A DNA stretch of 37,781 bases from Lysobacteraceae bacterium (GTDB taxonomy: Bacteria > Pseudomonadota > Gammaproteobacteria > Xanthomonadales > BQJN01), in contig BQJN01000041.1 in NCBI GenBank assembly GCA_021604725.1, forward strand, positions 1 through 37,781, in the 5' to 3' direction. The notes under the pieces were generated by a model, which made no database searches, was not told where the DNA came from, and saw nothing but the letters and a program-made list of their open reading frames with translations. Below are positions 17,216 to 24,758 of this stretch, piece after piece (position 1 is the first letter of the stretch; every line of letters starts with the position of its first letter). Made by a program: the position numbers and the translations under genes.

Positions 17216-17716
17216 TTAAGTGTGCGGCGACCAGGTCATCAGGTCGTAGACACCCTGGTCTGCCGTCTTCTCGAAGCCGAGGCGAATATACAGCCGCATC
17301 GCCGGGTTGAATTGCTCGACGTGGATGCTAATCGGTTGCTTCCGATCCTGTCCGGCTTGCATCACAGCTTTTAGAAGACTCTGCCCGAATCCCCGATTGC
17401 GGTATTCGGGTAACAGGGCAATGTCGACTATCCTTATTTCGTCGTCCCGATATTCGACATACAAGCGCCCAATCGGCTGCCCCTCCATTTCAACGATGTC
17501 AAAGTCGGCACTGGAGAAGTGTTTTTGATAATGCTTGTGCTGGGCATCGAACTGGAAAGCGAGAAACTCTGCTTTTTGCTGATCCGACCATTGCGTCTGG
17601 GCCATTTCCTGTTCACGGGTGGACGCGTACAAGGCCTGCAAGAAAGGCAAGTCGGCATCGACCATCGTACGCAACGCAAGTGGCGCTGGAGTGTCCAGCG
17701 GCGAATGGGTGCTCAA
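17216..17716 (-). CDS. GNAT family N-acetyltransferase
   Basis: This 166-residue acetyltransferase shows the acetyl-CoA-binding motif A as IALLPEYRNRGFGQSLLKAV (R/Q-x-x-G-x-G/A type), followed by SIHVEQFNPAMRLYIRLGFEK. Such enzymes acetylate amines of small molecules or protein N termini; the substrate is not evident. The start is probably the TTG at 17716, overlapping the DUF6916 stop as TTGA; the next ATG would remove part of the first strand. Together with the DUF6916 gene it matches the usual companions of Mdp-like tail-collar genes, which lie 5.2 kb away on the same strand. Confidence 0.88.
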   Translation of the reverse strand: MSTHSPLDTPAPLALRTMVDADLPFLQALYASTREQEMAQTQWSDQQKAEFLAFQFDAQHKHYQKHFSSADFDIVEMEGQPIGRLYVEYRDDEIRIVDIALLPEYRNRGFGQSLLKAVMQAGQDRKQPISIHVEQFNPAMRLYIRLGFEKTADQGVYDLMTWSPHT

Positions 17717-18003
17717 GTAAACACGGCCTCGTAGCGCATGCCGTGCTCATCGGGACCTATAGTAACCAGAAACAGCTGTAGATCACCGATGTCCGGATGC
17801 GACACCGTGTAGGTCCCTTGATCCAGTACTTTGTCAACGGGACCTCGCCAAACCAAAGAGAATTGGCGACTCTGCACTACGCCATCGTCGATCTCCAGCA
17901 AGTCTGAAATATTGATCAGGTCTGCCTGCAGTGCTTCGACGCCGTTACCGATTGAAAACGTTTTCCCCTCAAGGGGTTGAAACATACTTCTAGAAAAATT
18001 CAA
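17713..18003 (-). CDS. DUF6916-type small protein
   Basis: This 96-residue beta-rich protein (core FQPLEGKTFSI... to GDLQLFLVTIGPDEHGMRYEAVF) matches my recollection of the DUF6916 family, small proteins found beside tail-collar and GNAT genes. The start used is TTG at 18003, which has GAGGGG five bases upstream; an ATG at 17985 is the alternative and would give a 90-residue product. It overlaps the GNAT start by four bases. Function is unknown. Confidence 0.7.
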   Translation of the reverse strand: MNFSRSMFQPLEGKTFSIGNGVEALQADLINISDLLEIDDGVVQSRQFSLVWRGPVDKVLDQGTYTVSHPDIGDLQLFLVTIGPDEHGMRYEAVFT

Positions 18004-18052
18004 GGGTGCCCCTCAGTGAAATGTCTATTCGTTTGTGCTCGAAGCATAGGTG

Positions 18053-18091
18053 GCTGTATACAATTTATCAACTACCGATTTTAGATACAGC
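18053..18091. promoter_or_regulatory. Inverted CTGTAT motif pair
   Basis: GCTGTAT (18053-18059) and ATACAGC (18085-18091) form a 7-base inverted repeat in the 159-base gap between the mocR stop and the DUF6916 start. The same CTGTAT core occurs twice in the region upstream of mocR (19598 and 19623), so this may be another site of that regulator. Confidence 0.3.
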
Positions 18092-18162
18092 TCGCCAATG
18101 TCGGCTGACAATTCTGCCGGGTGATTCAAGCTCGACTCTATCGTCAGCCAAACTGGTTCATT

Positions 18163-19596
18163 TCAAAGTGCCTCCTTTACAATAAACGCCAAACTACTAA
18201 TCGCCGCTTCTGTTTTATCGCTCCAGGGATGCCCGTAGCTTAGGCGAATGAAATGACGATAGCGGTCGCCCGGGGAAAATACCGATCCGGGGGCCAAGCT
18301 GATCCCCTTGCACAAGGCTTTGGAAAAAACCAGTTCGCTGTCCACCGTGCCTGGCATTTGTATCCACAATACAGAGCCACCTTGAGGTTCGGAGCACAAG
18401 GTGCCTTCCGGAAACTCCCGCTCGATCACCGCGGCCATCCGCTGCGCATTGCACCTGAGCACCGGCAGCAACGCCCTTAGGTGCCTGTCGTAGTCACCAC
18501 TGGCCAGAAACTCTGCCAAGGTCAGCTGTTGCAGCAGGCCGGATGAACAGCTCATGCATCGCTTCAGTCGATGAACTTTTTGCTTGAAGTTGCCGGGAAG
18601 AACCCAGCCTATACGATAGCCTGGGGCGGCCGTTTTCGAAAAGGAGGAGCAAGTCAACACCAGTCCTTTCTTAGAAAAACTTTGGGCCGGTGTATTAACC
18701 TGCCCATCAAACACCAGCTCGCCGTAAACGTCATCTTCAATCAAGACAATATCGCGGCTTTCGAGCAGTTCGACCAGCGCTTTGCGATGGCTGTTGTTGG
18801 TGGCCGACCCCAGCGGGTTGTTTACAACCGATGAGAACATGCAGACTTTGATGTCATGGTCCTCTATGGCCTGGTTCAAGCTGGCGAGTACCACGCCTCC
18901 CGTCGGGCATGTTTCGATCTCCAGCGCTAACATGCCCAGGCTTTCGATGAGTTCCAACAAGCCATGATAGGTTGGTGACTCTACCGCGATAACGTCGCCC
19001 GGTTTGGCCACGGCCTGCAAGCACAAAGACAAGGCTTCCTGTCCGCCGGATGTAATGATGATGTCATCCGGATCCATCTGAAAGCCACGATCCAGAATCC
19101 GCAGGGCAATATGGCGGCGCAGGCTCGGTTCGCCTTGTGTTGGGGCGTAACCAAGACTCCGGTCCTCGGCTCGTGACATCACGCGTTTCATGGTGCGATG
19201 CAGCGCTTTTGCCGCCGGTCGGGCCATGCAGGGGTTGGCGATTCCGAACGGCACCACACCAGTTTGATGAATACCGTCGTACATTCGCTCAACTATGGAT
19301 CGGCACTCTACCGTTTGAGGAATACAGCTTTCGCAATTCGCGCCGGTCAGACGGATTTGCTTCCGAGCGTGCACGAAATAGCCTGATTGCGGTCTTGCCT
19401 CGACGCGCCCCTGTCGCTCCAACTCCAAATACGCTTGTTTCACCGTCGGAACGCTAACACCGACGCGCGCGCTCAGTTTCCGTAGTGAAGGAAGTCGATC
19501 GCCCGGCAGCAATGTTCCAGATTCGATCAGCTCAAGGATTAGATCGATGACCTGTTGATATAGGTAGTCCTGGCCTGTTTTGTCTATGGCGAGCAT
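18163..19596 (-). CDS. MocR/GntR-type regulator with aminotransferase-like domain
   Basis: The 477-residue protein joins an N-terminal GntR winged helix (residues 10-80, YQQVIDLILELIESGTLLPG, RLPSLRKLSARVGVSVPTVKQAYLELERQG) to a fold-type I PLP aminotransferase domain (about 115-470). The PLP lysine is in CSSFSKTAAPGYRIGW; the cofactor Asp is in IVLIEDDVYGEL. MocR proteins usually sense an amino compound or PLP-related ligand and control a divergent gene. Upstream lie two TCTGTAT direct repeats. The likely targets are the divergent small ORF and the EamA transporter beyond it. Confidence 0.93.
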   Translation of the reverse strand: MLAIDKTGQDYLYQQVIDLILELIESGTLLPGDRLPSLRKLSARVGVSVPTVKQAYLELERQGRVEARPQSGYFVHARKQIRLTGANCESCIPQTVECRSIVERMYDGIHQTGVVPFGIANPCMARPAAKALHRTMKRVMSRAEDRSLGYAPTQGEPSLRRHIALRILDRGFQMDPDDIIITSGGQEALSLCLQAVAKPGDVIAVESPTYHGLLELIESLGMLALEIETCPTGGVVLASLNQAIEDHDIKVCMFSSVVNNPLGSATNNSHRKALVELLESRDIVLIEDDVYGELVFDGQVNTPAQSFSKKGLVLTCSSFSKTAAPGYRIGWVLPGNFKQKVHRLKRCMSCSSGLLQQLTLAEFLASGDYDRHLRALLPVLRCNAQRMAAVIEREFPEGTLCSEPQGGSVLWIQMPGTVDSELVFSKALCKGISLAPGSVFSPGDRYRHFIRLSYGHPWSDKTEAAISSLAFIVKEAL

Positions 19597-19597
19597 A

Positions 19598-19634
19598 TCT
19601 GTATAGGTTGCATTTCCGTTTTTCTGTATCTGTT
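19598..19634. promoter_or_regulatory. Direct repeats, probable MocR operator
   Basis: TCTGTATAGGTT at 19598-19609 and TCTGTATCTGTT at 19623-19634 are direct repeats (10 of 12 identical) spaced 25 bases, located between mocR and the divergent gene at 19696. MocR regulators commonly bind paired direct repeats in such divergent regions. The assignment is from position and pattern. Confidence 0.5.
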
Positions 19635-19695
19635 ATATACCCAGACACGGCGTATAGTCAATCAATACCAGCAACCTAAAGACGGAGTTTTTGAA

Positions 19696-19884
19696 ATGTC
19701 CTGCTACTCACCCTGCGCTTCCGAGCAAGTTGAAAACGTCGGATGCACCGATCGCATCGCACGCGCCACAAACCGTTGCAAGCAGTGTTTCAAACGCGGC
19801 TTCAGAGCATTGTTCTTAAGACGCCACCATTGGGTAAGTGCTCGTTTTGGCTTGTTACACAACGCCCTCGACCAAAAGTCGTGA
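19696..19884 (+). CDS. Small uncharacterised ORF divergent from mocR
   Basis: This is a 62-residue open frame with GGAG placed eight bases before its ATG. The product has five cysteines in its first 36 residues (SCYSPCASEQ, VGCTD, RCKQCFKRG) and a strongly basic second half (FLRRHHWVSARFG). There is no signal or membrane helix. I do not recognise it. Its stop codon touches the start of copy B of the 156-base element. It could be a small regulated protein, a leader, or a chance frame. Confidence 0.4.
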   Translation: MSCYSPCASEQVENVGCTDRIARATNRCKQCFKRGFRALFLRRHHWVSARFGLLHNALDQKS

Positions 19885-20039
19885 GCTATAGCGCGTCCAC
19901 AGTTTACGTTTCTGGACCAGCTCGACCGGCCCACGGATGGACCGGCATTTTCAAGCTATAGAAAATGAAGAACTTTCACAACCACGCTTCTGAGAGTTCG
20001 TGTCCGCGTTGGCCACGGAAGGCCAATCGTGGACGACCT
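19884..20039 (+). repeat. Structured 156-base intergenic element, copy B
   Basis: This copy aligns without gaps to copy A (997-1152, minus strand), with 16 differences. Ends pair as CGTCCAC (19894-19900) with GTGGACG (20029-20035). AACTTTCA (19971-19978) pairs with TGAGAGTT (19991-19998) with one G-U where copy A has A-U. GGCC (20011-20014) pairs with GGCC (20021-20024) where copy A has AGCC/GGCT, a compensatory change. It begins at the stop of the 62-residue ORF and ends 13 bases before the transporter ATG. Confidence 0.8.
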
Positions 20040-20052
20040 CGAGCTGATATTG

Positions 20053-20988
20053 ATGAATAATCTGGCGCTGTATGTCGTCACTGTGCTGGTGTGGGGATCA
20101 ACCTGGCTGTTGATCAACTTCCAATTGGGCGTCGTACCCGTCAGCGTCTCTCTGGTTTACAGGTATGCCTTGGCAGCGGCACTACTGTTCATCTGGTGCC
20201 AAATACGATCACTCAATCTACGCTTCTCTGCAACGCACCACGCAAGGTTTGCCGCCATGGGAGCGTTGATGTTTGGCATCAATTACATGTGTACGTACTC
20301 TGCCCAGCAGTACATCAGTTCCTCGCTAAATGCCGTTGCTTTCTCCGCAATGTTGTGGATGAACATACTCAACGCGAGGATGTTCTTTGGTACACGATCG
20401 GATTGGTCGGTACTGATCGGTGCGGTTCTGGGAATGGTAGGCGTCGTTGTATTGTTTTTACCAGCCATTGAGAGCTTTACCTTCAGTGACACTGTGCTTC
20501 TAGGCGCAAGTTTGTGTCTGGCGGGTGCATACTCGGCCTCACTGGGCAATATGGTTTCGCAAAACGCACAGACCATTAAGTTGCCGGTGATGCAATCGAA
20601 TGCCTGGGGCATGGCCTATGGGGTGGTCTTCCTGGTCGCTTTTGCCTTGATACGCGGCGATGAATTTACATTCGATCCCTCGTTCGCCTACTTAGGCTCC
20701 CTCCTGTACCTGTCAATCTTTGGTTCCATTGTCGCATTCGGAACCTACCTGACTTTGCTCGGACGAATAGGTGCAGCACGCGCCGGCTACGCCGTCGTCA
20801 TGTTCCCGGCAGTAGCGGTCATCCTGTCGCTAATGTTCGAAGGCCTGGAGCTAACACCACGCCTGGCAATCGGCATCGCCCTAACGCTGGCTGGCAACGT
20901 TGTGATTCTGTGGCGCAAGAATCAACAGCCAACGCGGCGAGGAGGCAAGGACACGTCAAATGGCGTTGTGGTGCGCGCCAGAGCCTGA
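20053..20988 (+). CDS. EamA/DMT family transporter
   Basis: This inner-membrane protein of about 311 residues has ten predicted helices in two EamA halves. Typical segments are LVWGSTWLLINFQLG near the N terminus, the polar helix ends at residues 25-40, and GRIGAARAGYAVVMFPAVAVILS in the second half. DMT proteins often export amino acids or metabolites; MocR-linked members are common. The start used is ATG at 20053; a GTG at 20029 would lie inside copy B of the repeat and add eight residues not typical of the family. No strong ribosome-binding site precedes the ATG. The C-terminal tail is basic (WRKNQQPTRRGGKD). Confidence 0.92.
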   Translation: MNNLALYVVTVLVWGSTWLLINFQLGVVPVSVSLVYRYALAAALLFIWCQIRSLNLRFSATHHARFAAMGALMFGINYMCTYSAQQYISSSLNAVAFSAMLWMNILNARMFFGTRSDWSVLIGAVLGMVGVVVLFLPAIESFTFSDTVLLGASLCLAGAYSASLGNMVSQNAQTIKLPVMQSNAWGMAYGVVFLVAFALIRGDEFTFDPSFAYLGSLLYLSIFGSIVAFGTYLTLLGRIGAARAGYAVVMFPAVAVILSLMFEGLELTPRLAIGIALTLAGNVVILWRKNQQPTRRGGKDTSNGVVVRARA

Positions 20989-21042
20989 CCCGGGTGTGAG
21001 CTTGTCTACACGACGCGACCCTCGAGTGGCCACACGAATGTT

Positions 21043-21106
21043 CCCTTCTCCCGCGAAGCGCACGGGGAGAAGGTGTCTGCGCGTCAGGTGCAGACGGATG
21101 AGGGGC
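21043..21106 (+). repeat. REP-like double hairpin
   Basis: CCTTCTCCC (21044-21052) pairs with GGGGAGAAGG (21064-21073). A second stem, GTCTGC/GCAGAC (21075-21080 with 21090-21095), follows, then GGATGAGGGG. The CCTTCTCCC...GGGAGAAGG...GGATGAGGG pattern is a common extragenic repeat in Xanthomonadaceae-like genomes. It lies just past the EamA gene. Confidence 0.65.
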
Positions 21107-21120
21107 ACAATTTGCATGCC

Positions 21121-21585
21121 TTAGTCCACGGATTGGACTAACGCCGGCCTGAAAGGCCGGTGAAGCAAACGATAACCACGCTTATCGTGCAGCGTGAGCG
21201 AGCAGACCATGGAGGGTCTGTCTTGCGGATAGACTAATCGCAGCGTGAGCGAGCAGACCATGGATGGTCTGTCTTGCGGATAAACAAACGATCTTAGTCC
21301 ATGGATGGACTAACGCCGGCCTTAAAGGCCGGTGAAGCAAACGATAACCACGCTTATCGTGCGGCGCGAGCGAGCAGACTATGGATGGTCTGTCTTGCGG
21401 ATAAACAAACGACCTTAGTCCATGGATGGACTAACGCCGGCCTGAAAGGCCGGTGAAGCAAACGATAACCACGTTTATCGTGCCGCGTGAGCGAGCAGAC
21501 CATGGACGGTCTGTCTTGCGGATAGGCTACTCCCCGCGCGAGCGAGCAGACCATGGATGGTCTGTCTTGCGGATAGGCTCATCAC
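21121..21585. repeat. Interleaved hairpin repeat array (modules X and Y)
   Basis: Two modules alternate as X Y Y X Y X Y Y. Module X (starts 21121, 21294, 21415; about 68 bases) has three hairpins: TTAGTCCA/TGGACTAA, GCCGGCC/GGCCGG and CGATAA/TTATCG. Module Y (near 21189, 21240, 21361, 21482, 21535) reads GCGTGAGCGAGCAGACC then ATGGATGGTCTG, followed by TCTTGCGGAT; it has one stem, CAGACCA/TGGTCTG. The array fills the space between the EamA gene and the tRNA-Leu hairpin. No gene is credible here. It resembles extragenic palindromic clusters rather than CRISPR, because the spacers are not unique. Confidence 0.85.
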
Positions 21586-21611
21586 CATTTTTGCTTACAG
21601 CAAAAATGGTG
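21583..21611 (-). terminator. Long hairpin at the end of the tRNA run
   Basis: CACCATTTTTGCT (21583-21595) and AGCAAAAATGGTG (21599-21611) form a perfect 13-bp stem with a 3-base loop. It overlaps the encoded ACCA end of tRNA-Leu (21607-21610). It lacks a T-run after the stem but probably ends or processes the transcript. Confidence 0.65.
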
Positions 21612-21693
21612 CCCGGGGCCGGACTTGAACCGGCACGGTATTACTACCGAGGGATTTTAAGTCCCTTGCGTCTACCAATTTCGCCACCCGGGC
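21607..21693 (-). tRNA. tRNA-Leu (UAA)
   Basis: An 87-base tRNA with acceptor GCCCGGG/CCCGGGC, a variable arm, TTCAAGTCC T loop, anticodon loop CTTAAAA (anticodon UAA) and encoded CCA. It is third in a Gly-Cys-Leu group equivalent to glyW-cysT-leuZ of E. coli. Confidence 0.95.
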
Positions 21694-21762
21694 GTTTAGC
21701 TCGTAAACAGGAACGCAGGCGGGGAGGATGGGAGACCCAACCGAATAGATCGCTGACCATTG

Positions 21763-21797
21763 TCTGCGATCTGCAATCTGCAATCTGTCATCTGAAT
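21763..21797. repeat. Heptamer tandem repeat beside tRNA-Cys
   Basis: Five 7-base units of the form TCTGNNN (TCTGCGA, TCTGCAA twice, TCTGTCA, TCTGAAT) run up to the 3' end of tRNA-Cys, in the spacer before tRNA-Leu. Confidence 0.6.
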
Positions 21798-21870
21798 GGA
21801 GGCCGAGGCCGGAATCGAACCGGCGTCCACGGCTTTGCAGGCCGCTGCATAACCACTCTGCCACCCGGCC
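21797..21870 (-). tRNA. tRNA-Cys (GCA)
   Basis: A 74-base tRNA with acceptor GGCCGGG paired with its CTCGGCC 3' strand, anticodon loop CTGCAAA (GCA), T loop TTCGATT, discriminator U73 (usual for Cys) and encoded CCA. Confidence 0.95.
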
Positions 21871-21965
21871 ATCCAGAGGTCGGGATTGTGCCGACTCGGT
21901 CGCCAAATAACAAGCCCTGCTTGCAGCAATGGCACTATTTAGAGTACTGGACCGACGACACCCAG

Positions 21966-21998
21966 AAAGAAAAAAGGCCAACTCATATTGAATTGGCC
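21966..21998 (-). terminator. Intrinsic terminator after tRNA-Gly
   Basis: On the minus strand, GGCCAA (21998-21993) pairs with TTGGCC (21981-21976), followed by TTTTTTCTTTCT. It stands between tRNA-Gly and tRNA-Cys, so Cys and Leu would be made by readthrough or from a separate promoter. Confidence 0.75.
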
Positions 21999-22011
21999 CT
22001 TTTTGAAATTC

Positions 22012-22087
<76 letters not shown>

Positions 22088-22100
22088 ATTGAGGGCGCGT

Positions 22101-22128
22101 AGTTTACGGAAGTTACGCAACGAGTCAA
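22101..22128 (-). promoter_or_regulatory. Promoter of tRNA-Gly
   Basis: On the minus strand, TTGACT (22128-22123), a 16-base spacer and TAAACT (22106-22101) form a good sigma-70 promoter. The GC-rich bases after the -10 (ACGCGCCC) are like stringently controlled stable-RNA promoters. The remainder of the gap up to 22394 holds a small hairpin, TTCCCC/GGGGAA (22261-22281), and no gene. Confidence 0.75.
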
Positions 22129-22394
22129 GCCTGGATTGCATCAATTTCGAAAAATCGTTCAGATTCGCACTCAGCCTAAACCGCAACCGCCTTATGATGA
22201 CATCTGTTTTTGCGGCACAGTTCCGCGCAATGCCTGAAGTTACGTGCAAAAATGCCGCTTTTCCCCACCGGTATGGGGGAAGCACGCCAGAAGTCCATGT
22301 CTCTGCGATTAATGGGGTACACTCCCACCGACACGAGAGGGGTTGGCTTTTGGCCGAATGATGATGCCAGCAGTTGGCAAACAGAGGGGACACA

Positions 22395-24758
22395 GTGGAC
22401 TCGCAAGGAGTAGCAAATTTTCGTCGCCGGTCAAGCGACAAGATTAATATTGCGTCACGATGGCTGACACACCCGATAGGTATCGGAATGATCGGTGTCA
22501 TTTTGGTCCTGGGTGCTGGCGCGCTGAGCCTGGCGCTAAGGGATGCCGAGAACACGCAATTGGCAAGGACCGTCTCCGAAAAATCCAACGACTTGAATTC
22601 CCGCGTACTAACAGAAGTCCGAACCCTGCTAAACGCATTCTCACGCATGGGAACGCGATGGCAAGCCCAGCGGAGAACACCACAGGAGCTTTGGCAGTCG
22701 GATGCCGAATCCTACGTAAATCTCGACGAGGTAGCGGCGGTCTCCTGGCTGGCTACCAGTGGAACTGTCGAGCGTCTGGTCGGTAATGTCGACCATATGC
22801 AGCGAGGCAGCTCGCTGTCGATGACTGATGAACAAAGCAACGCATTGCGTGGCTTGGTTGAGAGCGGCGGCTTCGAATTCTCCCCGATCATTGATCTTCC
22901 TGACGGCAGTGTCGGTATCGACCTCTATCAACCGGTGTTTGTGGGGCGCCAACATGATGGCTTTTTGATATTGACGCTTCGCGTGCATTCCTTGCTTGAT
23001 CGCATTACATCGACTGACCGGGCCCAGGGTTTTGGTGTTGCAGCGGTGGCCAACCATCGGGTCGTTTTCTCGACCGCCGATTTTCCAGGCGGGGACGAAG
23101 GCAAGGGAGAGGATGCGCCCTTCGGTTCATTCGAGCTGAATCTGGATGCCGATGACAATGGCTGGTTGTTCCAGGTCTGGTTGACGCCAGAAGCTACGGC
23201 GATGGCCCGGTCCGGACTTCCAACCGTGGTGTTGCTGACTGGCATTATCATCGCCGCGCTAGTATGCACGGCACTTGGTTTTCTTCGCAGTGCGGTCACC
23301 AGGCAGATGGAGTTGGTGCAACTTAACAGTCAACTGGGCGTGGAAGTTGCTGAACGACGAAAGGTCCAAGCCGAGTTACAGAGGCTCGCTGTTCACGACG
23401 GTCTAACCCGACTTCCAAACCGACGCAGTTTTGAGCAACACCTGGAGAAGCAGGTCGAAATTGCCGTACAAAAACGGACGGGTCTCAGCTTGTTGTTTCT
23501 TGATCTCGACCGCTTCAAGGACATCAATGATTCCCTGGGGCACACCATGGGAGATCAGCTTTTGCGCATGGTTCCCGAACGGCTTCGCCCTGCTCTGTCC
23601 GATGGCGACTTTGTCGCCAGGTTTGGCGGTGATGAGTTTGTCATCGTCACGCCAACCACGGATGTTCATCAGCTGGAATCGCTCGCTGAAGCCTTGCTGA
23701 AAAACATGACGCAACGCTTTGACCTGGGTGATCACAAACTTTTTCTGTCGCAGAGCATTGGCATTGCGGTTTTCCCCAGTGCCGGCAAGACGGCCTCAGA
23801 ACTGGTCAGCCACGCTGATATCGCCTTGTATCGGGCCAAAGAGTCCGGTCGCAACACGTTCCAGTTCTACGATGAGGATCTACACGCCCAAGCCACCGAG
23901 CGATTGGAGACCAGCCATGCGCTCAGAGCCGCTCTGATGCGTGATGAGTTTCGTATCGTCTACCAACCCAGGGTGGCGTTGGAAACAGGCAAAATCGCAG
24001 GCGCAGAGGCATTGCTACGCTGGCAGCGGCCAGGACGAGGCTTGGTATCTGCCAAGGATTTCATCGCGGTTGCCGAAGATGATGGCTTCATCATCAATCT
24101 GGGTTGGTGGATTCTGGAACGCGCGGTGAATGAGTTCGCGGAAATACAGACCATGTTCGATTCACCATTGAAGCTTTCGGTCAACATTTCCGGGCGTCAA
24201 CTTCGCGAGCCAACGTTCGCCACTAGAGTGGCAGAGATTATTCACCGTTCTGGTATCGACCCGAGCCGATTGGAGCTGGAGTTAACAGAGCACGTTCTGA
24301 TTGAAAACGTCGAAGCCAATCGCGATACGCTGCTGCAATTGAAGAAACTGGGTCTGGCACTGATGATCGATGATTTCGGTATCGGCTATTCCTCTCTTTC
24401 TTACCTGAAGAACTTCCCGGTATCAGGGCTCAAAATCGACCGTTCATTCGTTACCGACATCGCCGTTGACCCGGATGACAAGGACATCATTCGCACCGTC
24501 ATTGCCATGGGCCGAAGCTTGCGACTCACCGTGGTCGCAGAGGGCGTAGAGACAGCGGAACAATATGCGTTCCTGAAACAAAGCGGTTGTCACGAGGCGC
24601 AAGGCTTTCTGTTAAGCAAGGGAATTCCAGCCGAAGCCTGGGCCGACCTTGACGAGATTCTGTTTGAGCCAGGTCGTGGCAGCTCTACCGGCTCAGCTTC
24701 TCAATCGGTCCTGGAGGCTGGTTCGTCTCGTATCGTCGGCCAGGCACCACGCAGGTAG
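22395..24758 (+). CDS. Membrane GGDEF-EAL cyclic-di-GMP protein
   Basis: This 787-residue protein has an N-terminal helix (about 27-47), a periplasmic sensor region (about 50-275), a second helix (about 277-298), a GGDEF domain and a C-terminal EAL domain. GGDEF is intact at residue 411 (ARFGGDEFVIV). EAL is intact at residue 538 (EALLRW), with the DDFGIGYSSL metal motif. The inhibitory RxxD site before GGDEF is SDGD, so product inhibition is probably lost. The start is GTG at 22395, with GAGGGGA four bases upstream; a TTG at 22374 is less likely. Its end overlaps the convergent pgsA end by 58 bases. It may make and break c-di-GMP; which dominates cannot be told. Confidence 0.93.
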   Translation: MDSQGVANFRRRSSDKINIASRWLTHPIGIGMIGVILVLGAGALSLALRDAENTQLARTVSEKSNDLNSRVLTEVRTLLNAFSRMGTRWQAQRRTPQELWQSDAESYVNLDEVAAVSWLATSGTVERLVGNVDHMQRGSSLSMTDEQSNALRGLVESGGFEFSPIIDLPDGSVGIDLYQPVFVGRQHDGFLILTLRVHSLLDRITSTDRAQGFGVAAVANHRVVFSTADFPGGDEGKGEDAPFGSFELNLDADDNGWLFQVWLTPEATAMARSGLPTVVLLTGIIIAALVCTALGFLRSAVTRQMELVQLNSQLGVEVAERRKVQAELQRLAVHDGLTRLPNRRSFEQHLEKQVEIAVQKRTGLSLLFLDLDRFKDINDSLGHTMGDQLLRMVPERLRPALSDGDFVARFGGDEFVIVTPTTDVHQLESLAEALLKNMTQRFDLGDHKLFLSQSIGIAVFPSAGKTASELVSHADIALYRAKESGRNTFQFYDEDLHAQATERLETSHALRAALMRDEFRIVYQPRVALETGKIAGAEALLRWQRPGRGLVSAKDFIAVAEDDGFIINLGWWILERAVNEFAEIQTMFDSPLKLSVNISGRQLREPTFATRVAEIIHRSGIDPSRLELELTEHVLIENVEANRDTLLQLKKLGLALMIDDFGIGYSSLSYLKNFPVSGLKIDRSFVTDIAVDPDDKDIIRTVIAMGRSLRLTVVAEGVETAEQYAFLKQSGCHEAQGFLLSKGIPAEAWADLDEILFEPGRGSSTGSASQSVLEAGSSRIVGQAPRR

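Noticed and set aside
21121..21585. CRISPR-like appearance of repeated units
   Set aside because: The units are two different palindromic modules with similar, not unique, intervening sequence, of irregular spacing, and there are no cas genes.
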